Positions 16,850-25,388 of a stretch of 64,000 nucleotides of DNA are shown here, one piece after another. Under the pieces are notes generated by a model. It was not told the origin of the DNA. It did not search any database and saw only the letters and a list, made by a program, of their open reading frames with translations. Within the stretch, counting starts at the first letter, position 1; each line of letters opens with the position of its first letter. Position numbers and translations under genes: made by a program. This DNA comes from Motiliproteus sp047633175 (GTDB lineage Bacteria > Pseudomonadota > Gammaproteobacteria > Pseudomonadales > Balneatricaceae), in assembly GCA_047633175.1 (NCBI GenBank), contig JBLIEQ010000002.1, positions 182,635 to 246,634 of the forward strand, read 5' to 3'.

Positions 16850-17785
16850 TTAAAACTCTCTGTCGATGATATAGACAGGCCGTCGTTTCGCTTCCATATA
16901 GAGCCGGCCCATATATTCACCCAGCACGCCGATGCCGATCAGCTGAATCCCGCCCAGAAACAGGATAACCGTCAGCAGGGACGCATAACCGGGTGTATCT
17001 GAGCCAAACAACAGCGTCTTGATCACGATAACGCTGCCATAGAGGAACGCAAACAGTGAAATCAGCGCGCCTATATAGAGCCAGATCCTAAGAGGCGTGG
17101 TGCTGAAGCTGGTAATCCCCTCCAGAGCGAAGTTCCAGAGTTTCCAGCCATTAAAGCTGCTATTACCTGCCTTGCGCGGACCGCGCGTGTATTCGACCAC
17201 CTGGGTATCAAAGCCGACCCACGAAAAAACCCCCTTCATAAAGCGCTGATTTTCAGGCAGCTGCTGAATAGCCTCGACGACTCTGCGAGTGATAAGCCGG
17301 TAGTCGCCGACATTATCGGGAATCGTCACATGGGAGATGGTGTTATGGAATTTATAGAACAGCTCGGCACTGAGCTTTTTAGCCCGTGAATCACTGCTAC
17401 GATCGACCCGTTTGGCGACCACGACGTCAAAGCCGTTGTGCCACTCCCGGACAAAATCCTTAATCAATTCGGGCGGGTCTTGCAGATCGACATCGATAGG
17501 AATCAAGGCCTCGCCCCGCGCCTGATCGATACCGGCGGTAAGTGCGGCTTCCTTGCCGAAATTACGCGACAGATGGATGATCCGCAGACCCTGATACTGG
17601 CCCTGCAGCACCTTCAGGGCGTCCAGCGTGCCATCGGTGCTGCCATCATTGACGAACACGATCTCGTAGCTGAGCCCGACCTCGCTCAGGACCGGGCTGA
17701 CCGCCTCCATAAAAAAGCCCAGCACCTCGGCTTCGTTGTAGCAGGGACAAACCAGTGAAAGCTTAGGTATGGCGGCGTTGTTCAT
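16850..17785 (-). CDS. GT2 polyprenyl-phosphate glycosyltransferase (GtrB/ArnC-like)
   Basis: 311 residues. The N-terminal GT2 domain has LVCPCYNEAEVL, VNDGSTDGTLD and the DxD-type IDVDLQDPPELI near residue 97. Two C-terminal membrane segments follow (IWLYIGALISLFAFLYGSVI and LLTVILFLGGIQLIGIGVLG), then EYMGRLYMEAKRRPVYII, typical of GtrB/DPM1-like proteins. It should load a sugar onto undecaprenyl phosphate at the cytoplasmic face. Its start overlaps the waaA stop, tying a modification cassette to the Kdo transferase gene. Confidence 0.9.
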   Translation of the reverse strand: MNNAAIPKLSLVCPCYNEAEVLGFFMEAVSPVLSEVGLSYEIVFVNDGSTDGTLDALKVLQGQYQGLRIIHLSRNFGKEAALTAGIDQARGEALIPIDVDLQDPPELIKDFVREWHNGFDVVVAKRVDRSSDSRAKKLSAELFYKFHNTISHVTIPDNVGDYRLITRRVVEAIQQLPENQRFMKGVFSWVGFDTQVVEYTRGPRKAGNSSFNGWKLWNFALEGITSFSTTPLRIWLYIGALISLFAFLYGSVIVIKTLLFGSDTPGYASLLTVILFLGGIQLIGIGVLGEYMGRLYMEAKRRPVYIIDREF

Positions 17786-19221
17786 ATGGGAGTCTCCTGG
17801 TTGTTCAATTCGAGAGCCGGCAGCTCATTCAGCAGCTCAGCCAATAGTTCCGCCTGCTGGCTGGCTGCATCCTGATAGCGTTCCAGGCAGGCCTGGGCTC
17901 TGGCGGTCTGCGCCAAGGCCCCAGGTTTATCAGCGAGCAACTGCCGAATATGGGGGCCAAGTTCGGCAAGGGTCTGAGCCTGCAGGACCGCCCCTTCCGC
18001 GGCGAATTCCTGCAGGATATCAGCAAAGTTGCTCATATCGGGCCCGACAATGATCGGGCACTGGTAGGCGGCCGGTTCTAGAATATTGTGCCCGCCGACC
18101 TCAACAAAGCTGCCCGCCACCAGACTCAGATCACAGGCGGCATAAAAAGCTGGCAACTCACCCAGGGTATCGGCCAGATACAGCTGCACGGCAGCATCCA
18201 GTGGGGCATCAGGGTGGCTTGGATCGTGCGGGCATAGATCCTGTGGGCTATGGACAGTGCGGCGTGCAGCACTAAGGCCTGAATCGTTACACAGTTGCCA
18301 GACGTCATCGAAGCGGCCGGGATGGCGCGGCACGATCACCAGCAGCAGTTCGGGATACTGCTCGAGCAGCGTCTTATGCGCATCAATGACCAGCTGTTCC
18401 TCGCTGGCATGAGTACTGGCGGCCAGCCACACGGGCCGCCTCTGCTCCTGCCCCAGCCCAGGCACCTGCCCACCCAACACCTGACCTCCCAACAACAACC
18501 GCAGCCGCCGGCCGGTGTCCACCGTAGCGGCATCCGCCCGAACGCTGTATTTAAGATTGCCGCAGACCTGAATCTGCTCCGCGTTCACACCCAGATCCTG
18601 AAAACGCCGAGCAATCGCATCGCTCTGTGCCAGGACCAGGCTGGCGCGACCCAGCGTGTCCTGCCATACCCGGGGCAGCAGCTGCCGGTAGCGCTTGGCC
18701 GAGGTGGCCGATAACCGGGCGTTGGCCAGCACGATAGGGATCCCCGCCTGCTGGCAGGCCCGCCACAGGTTAGGCCAGATCTCGACCTCCATCACCACCA
18801 GCGCCTGCGGCTGAACCTGCCTCAAGACCCGCCGGATCACGCCGGGCAGATCGAAGGGCGCATAGCGGTGCCGGTCGCTGGCCGCTAAATAGGGTGCGAT
18901 AGCCTCACCGCCGGTGCGGGTCGTCGTGGTGACCCACCAGGATCCCCGGTATCCCTGCTCCCGCACCGCCTCGATCAGCAGGCCCGCGGCCTTGGCCTCG
19001 CCGTAGGAGGCGGCATGGAGCCAGATCGGCCGTGACGGCAGTCCACCTGCGCCCTCGGCTGTGCTTTCTCTGGTGCTTTCTCCGGTGTTCTCTTCCTGGT
19101 CATAATAGCCAAAGCGTTCCCGCCAGCGTTGTGGGTGCTGCCTGCGGCCCTGGATCCAGAACAGCGGCAGCAGCAGCCGCAGCAGCAGCTGGTAGGCAAG
19201 GGACTGTAACAGGGCGCTCAT
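17782..19221 (-). CDS. waaA: 3-deoxy-D-manno-octulosonic acid (Kdo) transferase
   Basis: 479 residues; family members are usually around 425. WaaA transfers Kdo from CMP-Kdo to lipid IVA at the inner membrane. An N-terminal hydrophobic anchor is followed by IWLHAASYGEAKA, holding the catalytic Glu, and VVMEVEIWPNLWRACQQAGI. VEVGGHNILEPAAYQCPIIVGP is the C-terminal donor-binding signature. The extra length lies partly in two tandem-repeat insertions: GESTREST near residue 45 and LGGQVLGGQV in the middle. The start at 19221 is 18 bp after the upstream GT9 gene. kdsA, which makes Kdo, is not in this window. Confidence 0.94.
   Translation of the reverse strand: MSALLQSLAYQLLLRLLLPLFWIQGRRQHPQRWRERFGYYDQEENTGESTRESTAEGAGGLPSRPIWLHAASYGEAKAAGLLIEAVREQGYRGSWWVTTTTRTGGEAIAPYLAASDRHRYAPFDLPGVIRRVLRQVQPQALVVMEVEIWPNLWRACQQAGIPIVLANARLSATSAKRYRQLLPRVWQDTLGRASLVLAQSDAIARRFQDLGVNAEQIQVCGNLKYSVRADAATVDTGRRLRLLLGGQVLGGQVPGLGQEQRRPVWLAASTHASEEQLVIDAHKTLLEQYPELLLVIVPRHPGRFDDVWQLCNDSGLSAARRTVHSPQDLCPHDPSHPDAPLDAAVQLYLADTLGELPAFYAACDLSLVAGSFVEVGGHNILEPAAYQCPIIVGPDMSNFADILQEFAAEGAVLQAQTLAELGPHIRQLLADKPGALAQTARAQACLERYQDAASQQAELLAELLNELPALELNNQETPI
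18464..18493 (-). repeat. 15-bp tandem duplication within waaA
   Basis: ACCTGCCCACCCAAC is followed by ACCTGACCTCCCAAC (plus strand). They encode LGGQV twice in the linker between the two GT-B domains. Confidence 0.75.
19061..19096 (-). repeat. 12-bp tandem repeat within the waaA 5' part
   Basis: GTGCTTTCTCTG, GTGCTTTCTCCG and a degenerate GTGTTCTCTTCC lie in tandem on the plus strand. They encode the Glu/Ser/Thr-rich insertion between the membrane anchor and the catalytic segment of the Kdo transferase. Confidence 0.8.
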
Positions 19222-19239
19222 AGGTCGTTCATGCGCCGC

Positions 19240-20313
19240 TTATACATGAGTGTCCGCCAGCAGTTTGTCGAGCATCGCCTTGACCTCGGCCGTCGTAATG
19301 ATCGACATCACATTCGGGGTGCGTACTCGAGTCGTCCAGGGCAGCTCCCGGGCGTCTTTATTGAGCGTGCGTCGAACCTGATCCGGGAAGCGATTGACCA
19401 CCCAGTCCGGGCTTGAATAGCAGCGCGCCCGATCCGGGTTGGTGCTGGCGTAGAGTCCTATCGCCGGCGTCCCGGTGGCGGCAGCCATATGCATGGGACC
19501 GGAATCGGGGCCCACCACCAGCCGGGCCTGATCGATCAGCGCCAACAGAGTTTTTAACGGCGTCTTGCCGATCAGGTTGAGCGGCGGGGGCTGGCAGAGG
19601 TGCTGGATCTGGCTGCCGATCTCCTGCTCTATCGCGCTGTTACCACCGCTCAGGATGCAGTTCAGGCCATGCTGCTGGCGGGCGTAATCGATCAGTGCGG
19701 CATAACCCTCGGCCGACCAGTTGCGAAAATTGCGAATCCGCGGGTTAGCGCAGGGGCTGATCAGCAGATAGGGCTGCTGCCCGCTGAGTTCACGGGCATG
19801 AGCCTGGGCCGCCTCGGGAATCGGTAGGCGCCACTCGAGTCGATCGGTAGCCACCCCCAGCGCCCTGGCAAAGTCGAGGTAGGTCTCGAGCATATGCGCC
19901 TTAGGATTAGGGCGGATCTGATGCGTGGTAAACCAGGTCTGATGATCCTTGGCACGCCCCGCATCGAAACCCAGCTTGATATCGGCGGGGATAAACAGCG
20001 ACAACAGGCTGGCACGCAGTGCCGACTGCATATGCAGCAGGATATCGAAGCGTTCGCCAGCCAGACGCCGTCGCAATGCCAGCGCCCCTTTGATGCCGCT
20101 GCTTTTGTCGTAAACCTGCAGGTCGATGCCATCGATTCCTTCGAGCATCAGCCCTTCGGCCTTGCCAACGATCCAGGTTATGCGACAATCGGGCCACTGC
20201 CTTTGGATGGCACGCACCGTCGGCAGCGTGTTGCAGACATCACCCAGCGCCGATAACCGCAGCACGCAGATAGAACGCGGCGGCCTGGCCAGTACAGAAT
20301 CTATAGATATCAC
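19240..20313 (-). CDS. GT9 heptosyltransferase, WaaC-like
   Basis: About 357 residues. ICVLRLSALGDVCNTLPTVR near residue 16 is close to the heptosyltransferase I pattern, and VVGPDSGPMHMAAATGTPAI is the C-terminal GT9 motif. With waaF present, this gene upstream of waaA is the best candidate for adding the first heptose to Kdo, but WaaC identity is inferred from position. There is no ATG start. GTG at 20313, or TTG at 20316, follows GGAAA at workable spacing. The start lies back to back with the ATG of the divergent Kdo kinase at 20316, so its promoter must lie inside that gene. Confidence 0.85.
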   Translation of the reverse strand: MISIDSVLARPPRSICVLRLSALGDVCNTLPTVRAIQRQWPDCRITWIVGKAEGLMLEGIDGIDLQVYDKSSGIKGALALRRRLAGERFDILLHMQSALRASLLSLFIPADIKLGFDAGRAKDHQTWFTTHQIRPNPKAHMLETYLDFARALGVATDRLEWRLPIPEAAQAHARELSGQQPYLLISPCANPRIRNFRNWSAEGYAALIDYARQQHGLNCILSGGNSAIEQEIGSQIQHLCQPPPLNLIGKTPLKTLLALIDQARLVVGPDSGPMHMAAATGTPAIGLYASTNPDRARCYSSPDWVVNRFPDQVRRTLNKDARELPWTTRVRTPNVMSIITTAEVKAMLDKLLADTHV

Positions 20314-20315
20314 CA

Positions 20316-21035
20316 ATGAATTTCCAAATTATTGAGCAGGACCCCGCCACCCTGTTGGTGGCGCCCGAGTTAGCGGGCCATATTACCCCATCCTGGTTTG
20401 ATCTCAACTGGTGGCGCAGCCGTGGGGGGGCGATAGACTCCGCACCGGGTCGTGGCGAGAGCTATTTTTTACAGTATCCCGAACTGACGCTGGAGCTGGT
20501 CTGGCGCCACTATAAGCGCGGCGGCCTGATCGCGAAAGCCTCTGAGGACCGCTATCTCTGGACCGGTCTCACGCAGACCCGTGCCTACCAGGAGTTCGAG
20601 CTTACGGCCGAACTCCACGCGCGCGGTCTGCCGGTGCCCCGCCCGCTGGCCGCGCAGGTGATCCGCGAAGGCCTGAGCTACCGCGCCGACTTCGTGACCG
20701 AGCGCCTGCCCGGGGTCCGGTCGATGGCAGACCGACTCGAAGCCGACCCACAGCAGTTCCCCTGGGTCGAAGTCGGTCACTGCATCGCCCGCTTCCATGC
20801 CCAGGGGCTCGATCATGTGGATCTGAACATCCGCAATATCCTCCTCGATAGCGACGACCGGATCTTTGTGATCGACTTCGACCGCTGCCGCTTCCGCCAG
20901 CCTAAGCCGTCCTGGCAACAGAGCAACCTGGACCGCCTGCTGCGTTCGATCCTGAAACTGTTGCCGCAGCAAGATCATGATCCGCATTGGCAGCACCTGC
21001 TCGCAGGCTATAAGGCCGGCTATAAGACCGGCTGA
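20316..21035 (+). CDS. kdkA: 3-deoxy-D-manno-octulosonic acid (Kdo) kinase
   Basis: 239 residues, the usual KdkA size. It phosphorylates Kdo in the LPS inner core using a protein-kinase-like fold. RHYKRGGLIAK, DRYLWTGLTQTRAYQEFEL and LPVPRPLAAQV are highly characteristic. The catalytic Asp is in HVDLNIRNILL near residue 170, and the metal-binding Asp in VIDFDRCRFR. The start has no clear Shine-Dalgarno and abuts the divergent GT9 start, so its expression signals must lie within the other gene. The C-terminal YKAGYKTG comes from a 12-bp tandem duplication. Confidence 0.92.
   Translation: MNFQIIEQDPATLLVAPELAGHITPSWFDLNWWRSRGGAIDSAPGRGESYFLQYPELTLELVWRHYKRGGLIAKASEDRYLWTGLTQTRAYQEFELTAELHARGLPVPRPLAAQVIREGLSYRADFVTERLPGVRSMADRLEADPQQFPWVEVGHCIARFHAQGLDHVDLNIRNILLDSDDRIFVIDFDRCRFRQPKPSWQQSNLDRLLRSILKLLPQQDHDPHWQHLLAGYKAGYKTG
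21008..21031 (+). repeat. 12-bp tandem duplication at the kdkA 3' end
   Basis: CTATAAGGCCGG is followed by CTATAAGACCGG, immediately before the stop codon. They encode YKAG and YKTG as the last residues of the kinase. Confidence 0.85.
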
Positions 21036-21141
21036 CCCTAATTAAAACAAGGCCGATTGATTCCGGATAGCGGTCGAAACGCGACAGGGTAATTCCCTTT
21101 TCTAACAAGGGTGACTACACTCTCTCCTTAATTTTTAAGAT

Positions 21142-21205
21142 GCAACAATCATCACAATAATCACGACAACAATCACAACCACTTTTTCTGACTCTTTTTT
21201 GACTC
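21142..21205 (+). repeat. Degenerate 11-12-bp repeats in the ilvE leader
   Basis: Three related units (GCAACAATCATC, ACAATAATCACG, ACAACAATCACA; 21142-21177) are followed by a second pair (TTTTTCTGACTC, TTTTTTGACTC; 21183-21205), all between kdkA and the ilvE start. The region is cytosine/adenine-rich on the plus strand and should be unstructured in the ilvE mRNA leader. Confidence 0.6.
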
Positions 21206-21223
21206 TTTATCTGAGGTAATAGC

Positions 21224-22219
21224 ATGTCTGCGTTTGGTACGGTATTTATGCCTGAAATGGCGATCTCCTGGTTTGACGGCTCGCGCTGGAGCGACGCGGA
21301 GATGGTTCCGAGCGACAGCATCCAACTCCATCCCGGTGCCCATGTGCTGCACTACTCCAGCACCTGTTTCGAAGGGATGAAGGCGTTCCGGCATGAGGAT
21401 GGTTCGGTCAAGATCTTCCGCATGGACCAGAATATGGCCCGCCTGGCACAGAGCAGCCGGCTGCTGGCCCTGCCAGAGATCGATCCGGCGGCGACCAGCA
21501 GGATGATCCGCGACAGCGTTGCCCATTTTGCCGCCGATGTGCCCGCGCCTCCCGGGTCGATGTATATACGCCCCACCCATTTCGGCACGGAACCTGCGAT
21601 CGGTAAGGCCGCAGCCCCCTCGATGACCTCTTGCCAGTACATTCTGCTCTCCCCGGTCGGCGACTATTTTGCCGGTGGCGATGCCTGCCTGCGGCTGCTG
21701 ATCGATGATCAGGGGATGCGTTGCGCGCCCCATAACGGCATGATCAAGAGCGGTGGCAACTATGCCAGCGCCCTGCGACCCATTATGAATGCCCGTGCTC
21801 AGTACAACGCCGACCAGGTGCTGTTCTGCCCCGACGGTGATGTCCAGGAAACCGGCGCCGCCAACTTCCTGCTGATCGACGGCAATGAGATCATCACCAA
21901 GGCGCTGGATGAGAGTTTCCTGCACGGCATCACCCGTGACTCTATCCTCACCCTCGCCCGCGATCTGGGCATGACCGTCTCCGAGCGTTCCCTGAGTGTC
22001 GATGAATTGCTGGAGCGGGCCGCAAAACCCGGCTGCGAAGCGGCGCTCTCCGGTACTGCCGCGGTGCTGACCTCGGTCGGCACCCTGATCTACCAGGGTA
22101 ACGATATCCAGGTCGGTAACGGCGGCGTGGGTCCCACCACCCTCAAACTACGCAAGACCCTGAACGACATTCAGTGGGGCAAGACCGAAGACCGCCATGG
22201 CTGGCTGACCAGCGTCTGA
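21224..22219 (+). CDS. ilvE: Branched-chain amino acid aminotransferase
   Basis: 331 residues of the fold-type IV PLP enzymes, interconverting Val, Leu and Ile with their keto acids in the cytoplasm. STCFEGMKAFRHEDGSVKIF near residue 50 and the PLP lysine in GMIKSGGNYASAL are seen, followed by VQETGAANFL and LHGITRDSIL. The start has TGAGGT 8 nt upstream. It is the first gene after the LPS block; in Pseudomonas ilvE also lies between glnE and waaF. No leader peptide or T-box-like element for amino-acid control is visible on its own strand. Confidence 0.95.
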   Translation: MSAFGTVFMPEMAISWFDGSRWSDAEMVPSDSIQLHPGAHVLHYSSTCFEGMKAFRHEDGSVKIFRMDQNMARLAQSSRLLALPEIDPAATSRMIRDSVAHFAADVPAPPGSMYIRPTHFGTEPAIGKAAAPSMTSCQYILLSPVGDYFAGGDACLRLLIDDQGMRCAPHNGMIKSGGNYASALRPIMNARAQYNADQVLFCPDGDVQETGAANFLLIDGNEIITKALDESFLHGITRDSILTLARDLGMTVSERSLSVDELLERAAKPGCEAALSGTAAVLTSVGTLIYQGNDIQVGNGGVGPTTLKLRKTLNDIQWGKTEDRHGWLTSV

Positions 22220-22221
22220 TT

Positions 22222-22326
22222 ATCGCTTGTGGGTTGGACTTGTAGGGCGGGCTTGTAAGTCGGACTTTAGTCCGACGCAGGCCCGCTCCCTGCCAGCATC
22301 GTCGGACTAAAGTCCGACCCACAAAA
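22222..22326. repeat. Paired inverted REP-like elements
   Basis: The 16-bp hairpin TCGGACTTTAGTCCGA (22260-22275) is followed by its inverted partner TCGGACTAAAGTCCGA (22302-22317). The outer ends are GTGGGT/ACCCAC-like and close with ACAAAAG. The element fills the gap between convergent ilvE and glnE and could act as a bidirectional terminator. The same hairpin recurs at 28541, 41084 and, in a covarying form, elsewhere. Confidence 0.85.
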
Positions 22327-22330
22327 GAAA

Positions 22331-25258
22331 CTACGCCCCCATCACTCTGTCCCAGATCGCCGCGACGGCGGCCCGCGGTTCACGCAGCTCATCGGCGCTG
22401 ATGACCGTGGTCTGCTCCTGCAGCGATAGCCGGTGACCCCGTGCACGGTAGTCTTTGTAGGCTTCGCGCAGCAGCTCGGCATCGGCCGTGGGCAGTAAGC
22501 CGCTCTGCTCGGCCGCATCCAGGATGCGGATATTATCGGTAAAGCGAACCAGCTCCGGAAACTCTGCCGCGCCCTGCAGGGCGAGGTATTGCACCAGAAA
22601 TTCGATATCGACGATGCCCCCCTGGTCCTGCTTGAGATGAAAGACCGCACCCTCCCCCTTACCGCGGTTCTTGCTGCCCAGATGTTCGCGCATCTTCAGG
22701 CGCATGCTGCGCACCGAGGTGCACAACTGCTCCCGGTCACGGGGCTGCCCCAGCACCTCCTGTCGGACCTGCTCGAAATCCTGCTGCAGAGCGCGGTTGC
22801 CGGTGATCACCCGCGCCCTGACCAGCGCCTGATGCTCCCAGGTCCAGGCATCCTTAAGCTGGTAATCGCGAAAGGCTCTCAATGAGCTGACCAGCAATCC
22901 GGAGTTACCCGAGGGCCGCAGGCGCATATCCACCTCATACAGCTGACCCGAGGCCGTGGTGGTATTGAGCAGGGTGATGATGCGTTGACCCAGGCGGGTA
23001 AAAAACAGCTGATTATCGACAGGCTTTTTACCCAGTGCCGGGTCGCCATCGGTATTCAGGTTAGGGGCAACGTCGTGGATAAACACCAGATCCAGGTCCG
23101 AGCCATAGCTCAGCTCGATGCCGCCCAGCTTGCCGTAGCCCACCACGATAAAGGCTTTATCGGCAGGCACTCCCTGCGATTGCTGCGGCCTGCCGTGCTT
23201 ATCGATCATCAGCGTCCAGGCGATATCCAGGGCCCCCTCGAGCACCACCTCGGCGATATAGGTGAGGTAATCGCTCACCTTCATCAGCGGTAATGCACCG
23301 CTGATTTCGGCGGCAGCCACGCGCAGCTGATGGGCACTCTTGAAGTAACGCAGCGCTTCCATCAGCTGCTCGACATCCTCTTCGGGGATCCGCAACAGTT
23401 GCTGGCGCAGCTCCTGCTGCAGGGCCTGCTTATTGGGCGGTGCATAGAGACTGCTGACATCGATCAGTTCGTCGAGCAGGATCGGCTGTTTCGCCAACTG
23501 GGCGGCAAACCAGGCGCTGGAGCAGCAGAGCTTGACCAGCTGCGCCAACGCGCCCGGGTTCTCGGCCAGCAGCACTAGATAGGCACTGCGGCGCAGCACC
23601 GCCTCGATCAGCAGCAGAATCCGCTCCAGGGTTCGAGTGGGGGTCGGTTGCTCGGCGATCGCCTGCAGCAACGGCGGCATCACCCGATCGAGCCGCTCGC
23701 GGGCGATGGTTTGCAGCGTCTGAATCTTGCGACTCTTGTGCAGGTCATCCAGCAGCCGCAGCGCCAGTTCGGGCGGCTCGAAGCCGGCCTCCTGCAGCTG
23801 CTGCAACGCCTGTTCCGGTTCCAGTTCGCCGAGCCATAGCTGCGACCAGCCGCCCTGCTCATCTTCATCCGCATCCTCGGCCTCGGCCGGGGCGATCACA
23901 TCGGCAAAGTGGGCCGTAACCCGGCCGCGATGCAGCGCGAGCTCGGCGCCAAACGCCTCCCAGGTCGCAAACCCCAGGCTGAAGGCGATTCGTGTTTGCT
24001 CTGCAGACTCCACCGGCAGCTCCTGGGTCTGCTTATCGGCGACGGCCTGAATCGCATGCTCGGTATTGCGCAGAAACTGGTAGGCCAGGTACAGCTCATC
24101 GCTGGCCTGCTGTGGCATGCCGGCGGTGTCGGGCAACAGCCCTAGGATGATCCGCAACTCGGGCTGCTGCAGACGGGTATCGCGACCGCCGCGGATCAGC
24201 TGAAACGCCTGGGCGATAAACTCTACCTCGCGAATCCCTCCCGGCCCCAGCTTGACGTTGGCGTGCAGATTCTTGCGTCGCACCTCACGGTTGATCATCG
24301 CCTTCATCTTACGCAGGGCGTCGAAGGCGCTGTAATCGAGATACTTGCGGTAGACGAAGGGGCGAAGGTCCTGCATCAGCACCGCCCCTGCCTCCCGGTC
24401 ACCGGCCACGATCCGCGCCTTGATCATGGCGTAGCGCTCCCAGTCACGCCCCTGATCCTGATAATACTCCTCGATGGCGGCAAAGCTGGGCACCAGAATA
24501 CCGCTCTGACCGTAGGGCCGCAGGCGCATATCGACCCGAAACACGAAGCCATCGACCGTTTGCGAATCCAGCGCCTGAATCAGCGCCTGTCCCAGCTTGT
24601 TAAAGAAGCTAGAATTATCCACACAGCGACGAGCACCCTGGGTCTCCCCCGGCTCGGGGAAAGCGAAGATCAGGTCGATATCCGATGACAGATTGAGCTC
24701 CCCGGCACCCAGCTTACCCATCCCCAGTACCACCATCCGCTGCGGTTCGGCCGGTTGACTGGCCGTGCCGCGGGAATAAGGCGTGCCCCACTTGGCGCAG
24801 GCCTGCTGGTGCAGCCAGGTCAAGGCCTGGTCGATACAGGCCTCTGCCAGCCGACTCAGATCCGCGGTGGTCTGTTCCATCTTCGCCAGCCGGTTCAGGT
24901 CGCGCCAGATGATCCGCACCATCTCGCGGTGACGAAAGCGCCGCAGACAGCCCTGCAACTGCTCTTCGCTGTCCACCCCCTGCAGCAGACTCTCCAGCCG
25001 CTCGGCATAGTAGCCGCCCTCATACTCGCAGGCCAGATCATCGAGCAACGCCGGCAGCAGTTCGGGTGCGGCGATGCACTGCCCGGCAGCGTAGGTGCTG
25101 CCGACCCAGCAGCGGCCCAGCTGCTGCCAGAAGGGTTCGGGCTGAGTCGTTAACAGCGCCAGGTGCTCGGCCGAGGCGGCCGCCTCATACTGCTGCCAGT
25201 GCTGCTGCAGCTCAGCCTGTAGCGGTTGCGGAATGGTATCGAGTTGCAGTCCCGGCAT
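22331..25258 (-). CDS. glnE: Glutamine synthetase adenylyltransferase / adenylyl-removing enzyme
   Basis: 975 residues, full length. GlnE attaches AMP to glutamine synthetase when nitrogen is ample and removes it when nitrogen is short, directed by PII. Two nucleotidyltransferase domains are visible: VVLGMGKLGAGELNLSSDID near residues 176-195 (deadenylylation) and VVGYGKLGGIELSYGSDLDL near 705 (adenylylation). GPGGIREVEFIAQ and QGGIVDIEFLVQYLAL are the conserved post-domain motifs. Both active-site Asp pairs (SDIDL, SDLDL) are intact. It converges on ilvE across a REP-like pair. Confidence 0.96.
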   Translation of the reverse strand: MPGLQLDTIPQPLQAELQQHWQQYEAAASAEHLALLTTQPEPFWQQLGRCWVGSTYAAGQCIAAPELLPALLDDLACEYEGGYYAERLESLLQGVDSEEQLQGCLRRFRHREMVRIIWRDLNRLAKMEQTTADLSRLAEACIDQALTWLHQQACAKWGTPYSRGTASQPAEPQRMVVLGMGKLGAGELNLSSDIDLIFAFPEPGETQGARRCVDNSSFFNKLGQALIQALDSQTVDGFVFRVDMRLRPYGQSGILVPSFAAIEEYYQDQGRDWERYAMIKARIVAGDREAGAVLMQDLRPFVYRKYLDYSAFDALRKMKAMINREVRRKNLHANVKLGPGGIREVEFIAQAFQLIRGGRDTRLQQPELRIILGLLPDTAGMPQQASDELYLAYQFLRNTEHAIQAVADKQTQELPVESAEQTRIAFSLGFATWEAFGAELALHRGRVTAHFADVIAPAEAEDADEDEQGGWSQLWLGELEPEQALQQLQEAGFEPPELALRLLDDLHKSRKIQTLQTIARERLDRVMPPLLQAIAEQPTPTRTLERILLLIEAVLRRSAYLVLLAENPGALAQLVKLCCSSAWFAAQLAKQPILLDELIDVSSLYAPPNKQALQQELRQQLLRIPEEDVEQLMEALRYFKSAHQLRVAAAEISGALPLMKVSDYLTYIAEVVLEGALDIAWTLMIDKHGRPQQSQGVPADKAFIVVGYGKLGGIELSYGSDLDLVFIHDVAPNLNTDGDPALGKKPVDNQLFFTRLGQRIITLLNTTTASGQLYEVDMRLRPSGNSGLLVSSLRAFRDYQLKDAWTWEHQALVRARVITGNRALQQDFEQVRQEVLGQPRDREQLCTSVRSMRLKMREHLGSKNRGKGEGAVFHLKQDQGGIVDIEFLVQYLALQGAAEFPELVRFTDNIRILDAAEQSGLLPTADAELLREAYKDYRARGHRLSLQEQTTVISADELREPRAAVAAIWDRVMGA

Positions 25259-25388
25259 CGGAAGCCTCCTGTCGTGGTGTCTATTTATTTTGTTGTTAGA
25301 AAGTGTCGATGGTAAAGCGGGTTGTTCAAAGGTGTCGTAACTATTCAGAACACGTACCTACTTGAAATTATGCAGTATACGGACGCAG

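Noticed and set aside
21135..21182. Minus-strand 15-codon peptide made almost wholly of Val and Ile beside ilvE, like an attenuation leader
   Set aside because: It is on the strand opposite to ilvE and has no ribosome site. The sequence is simply the 12-bp repeat (CAACAATCA-like) read backwards.
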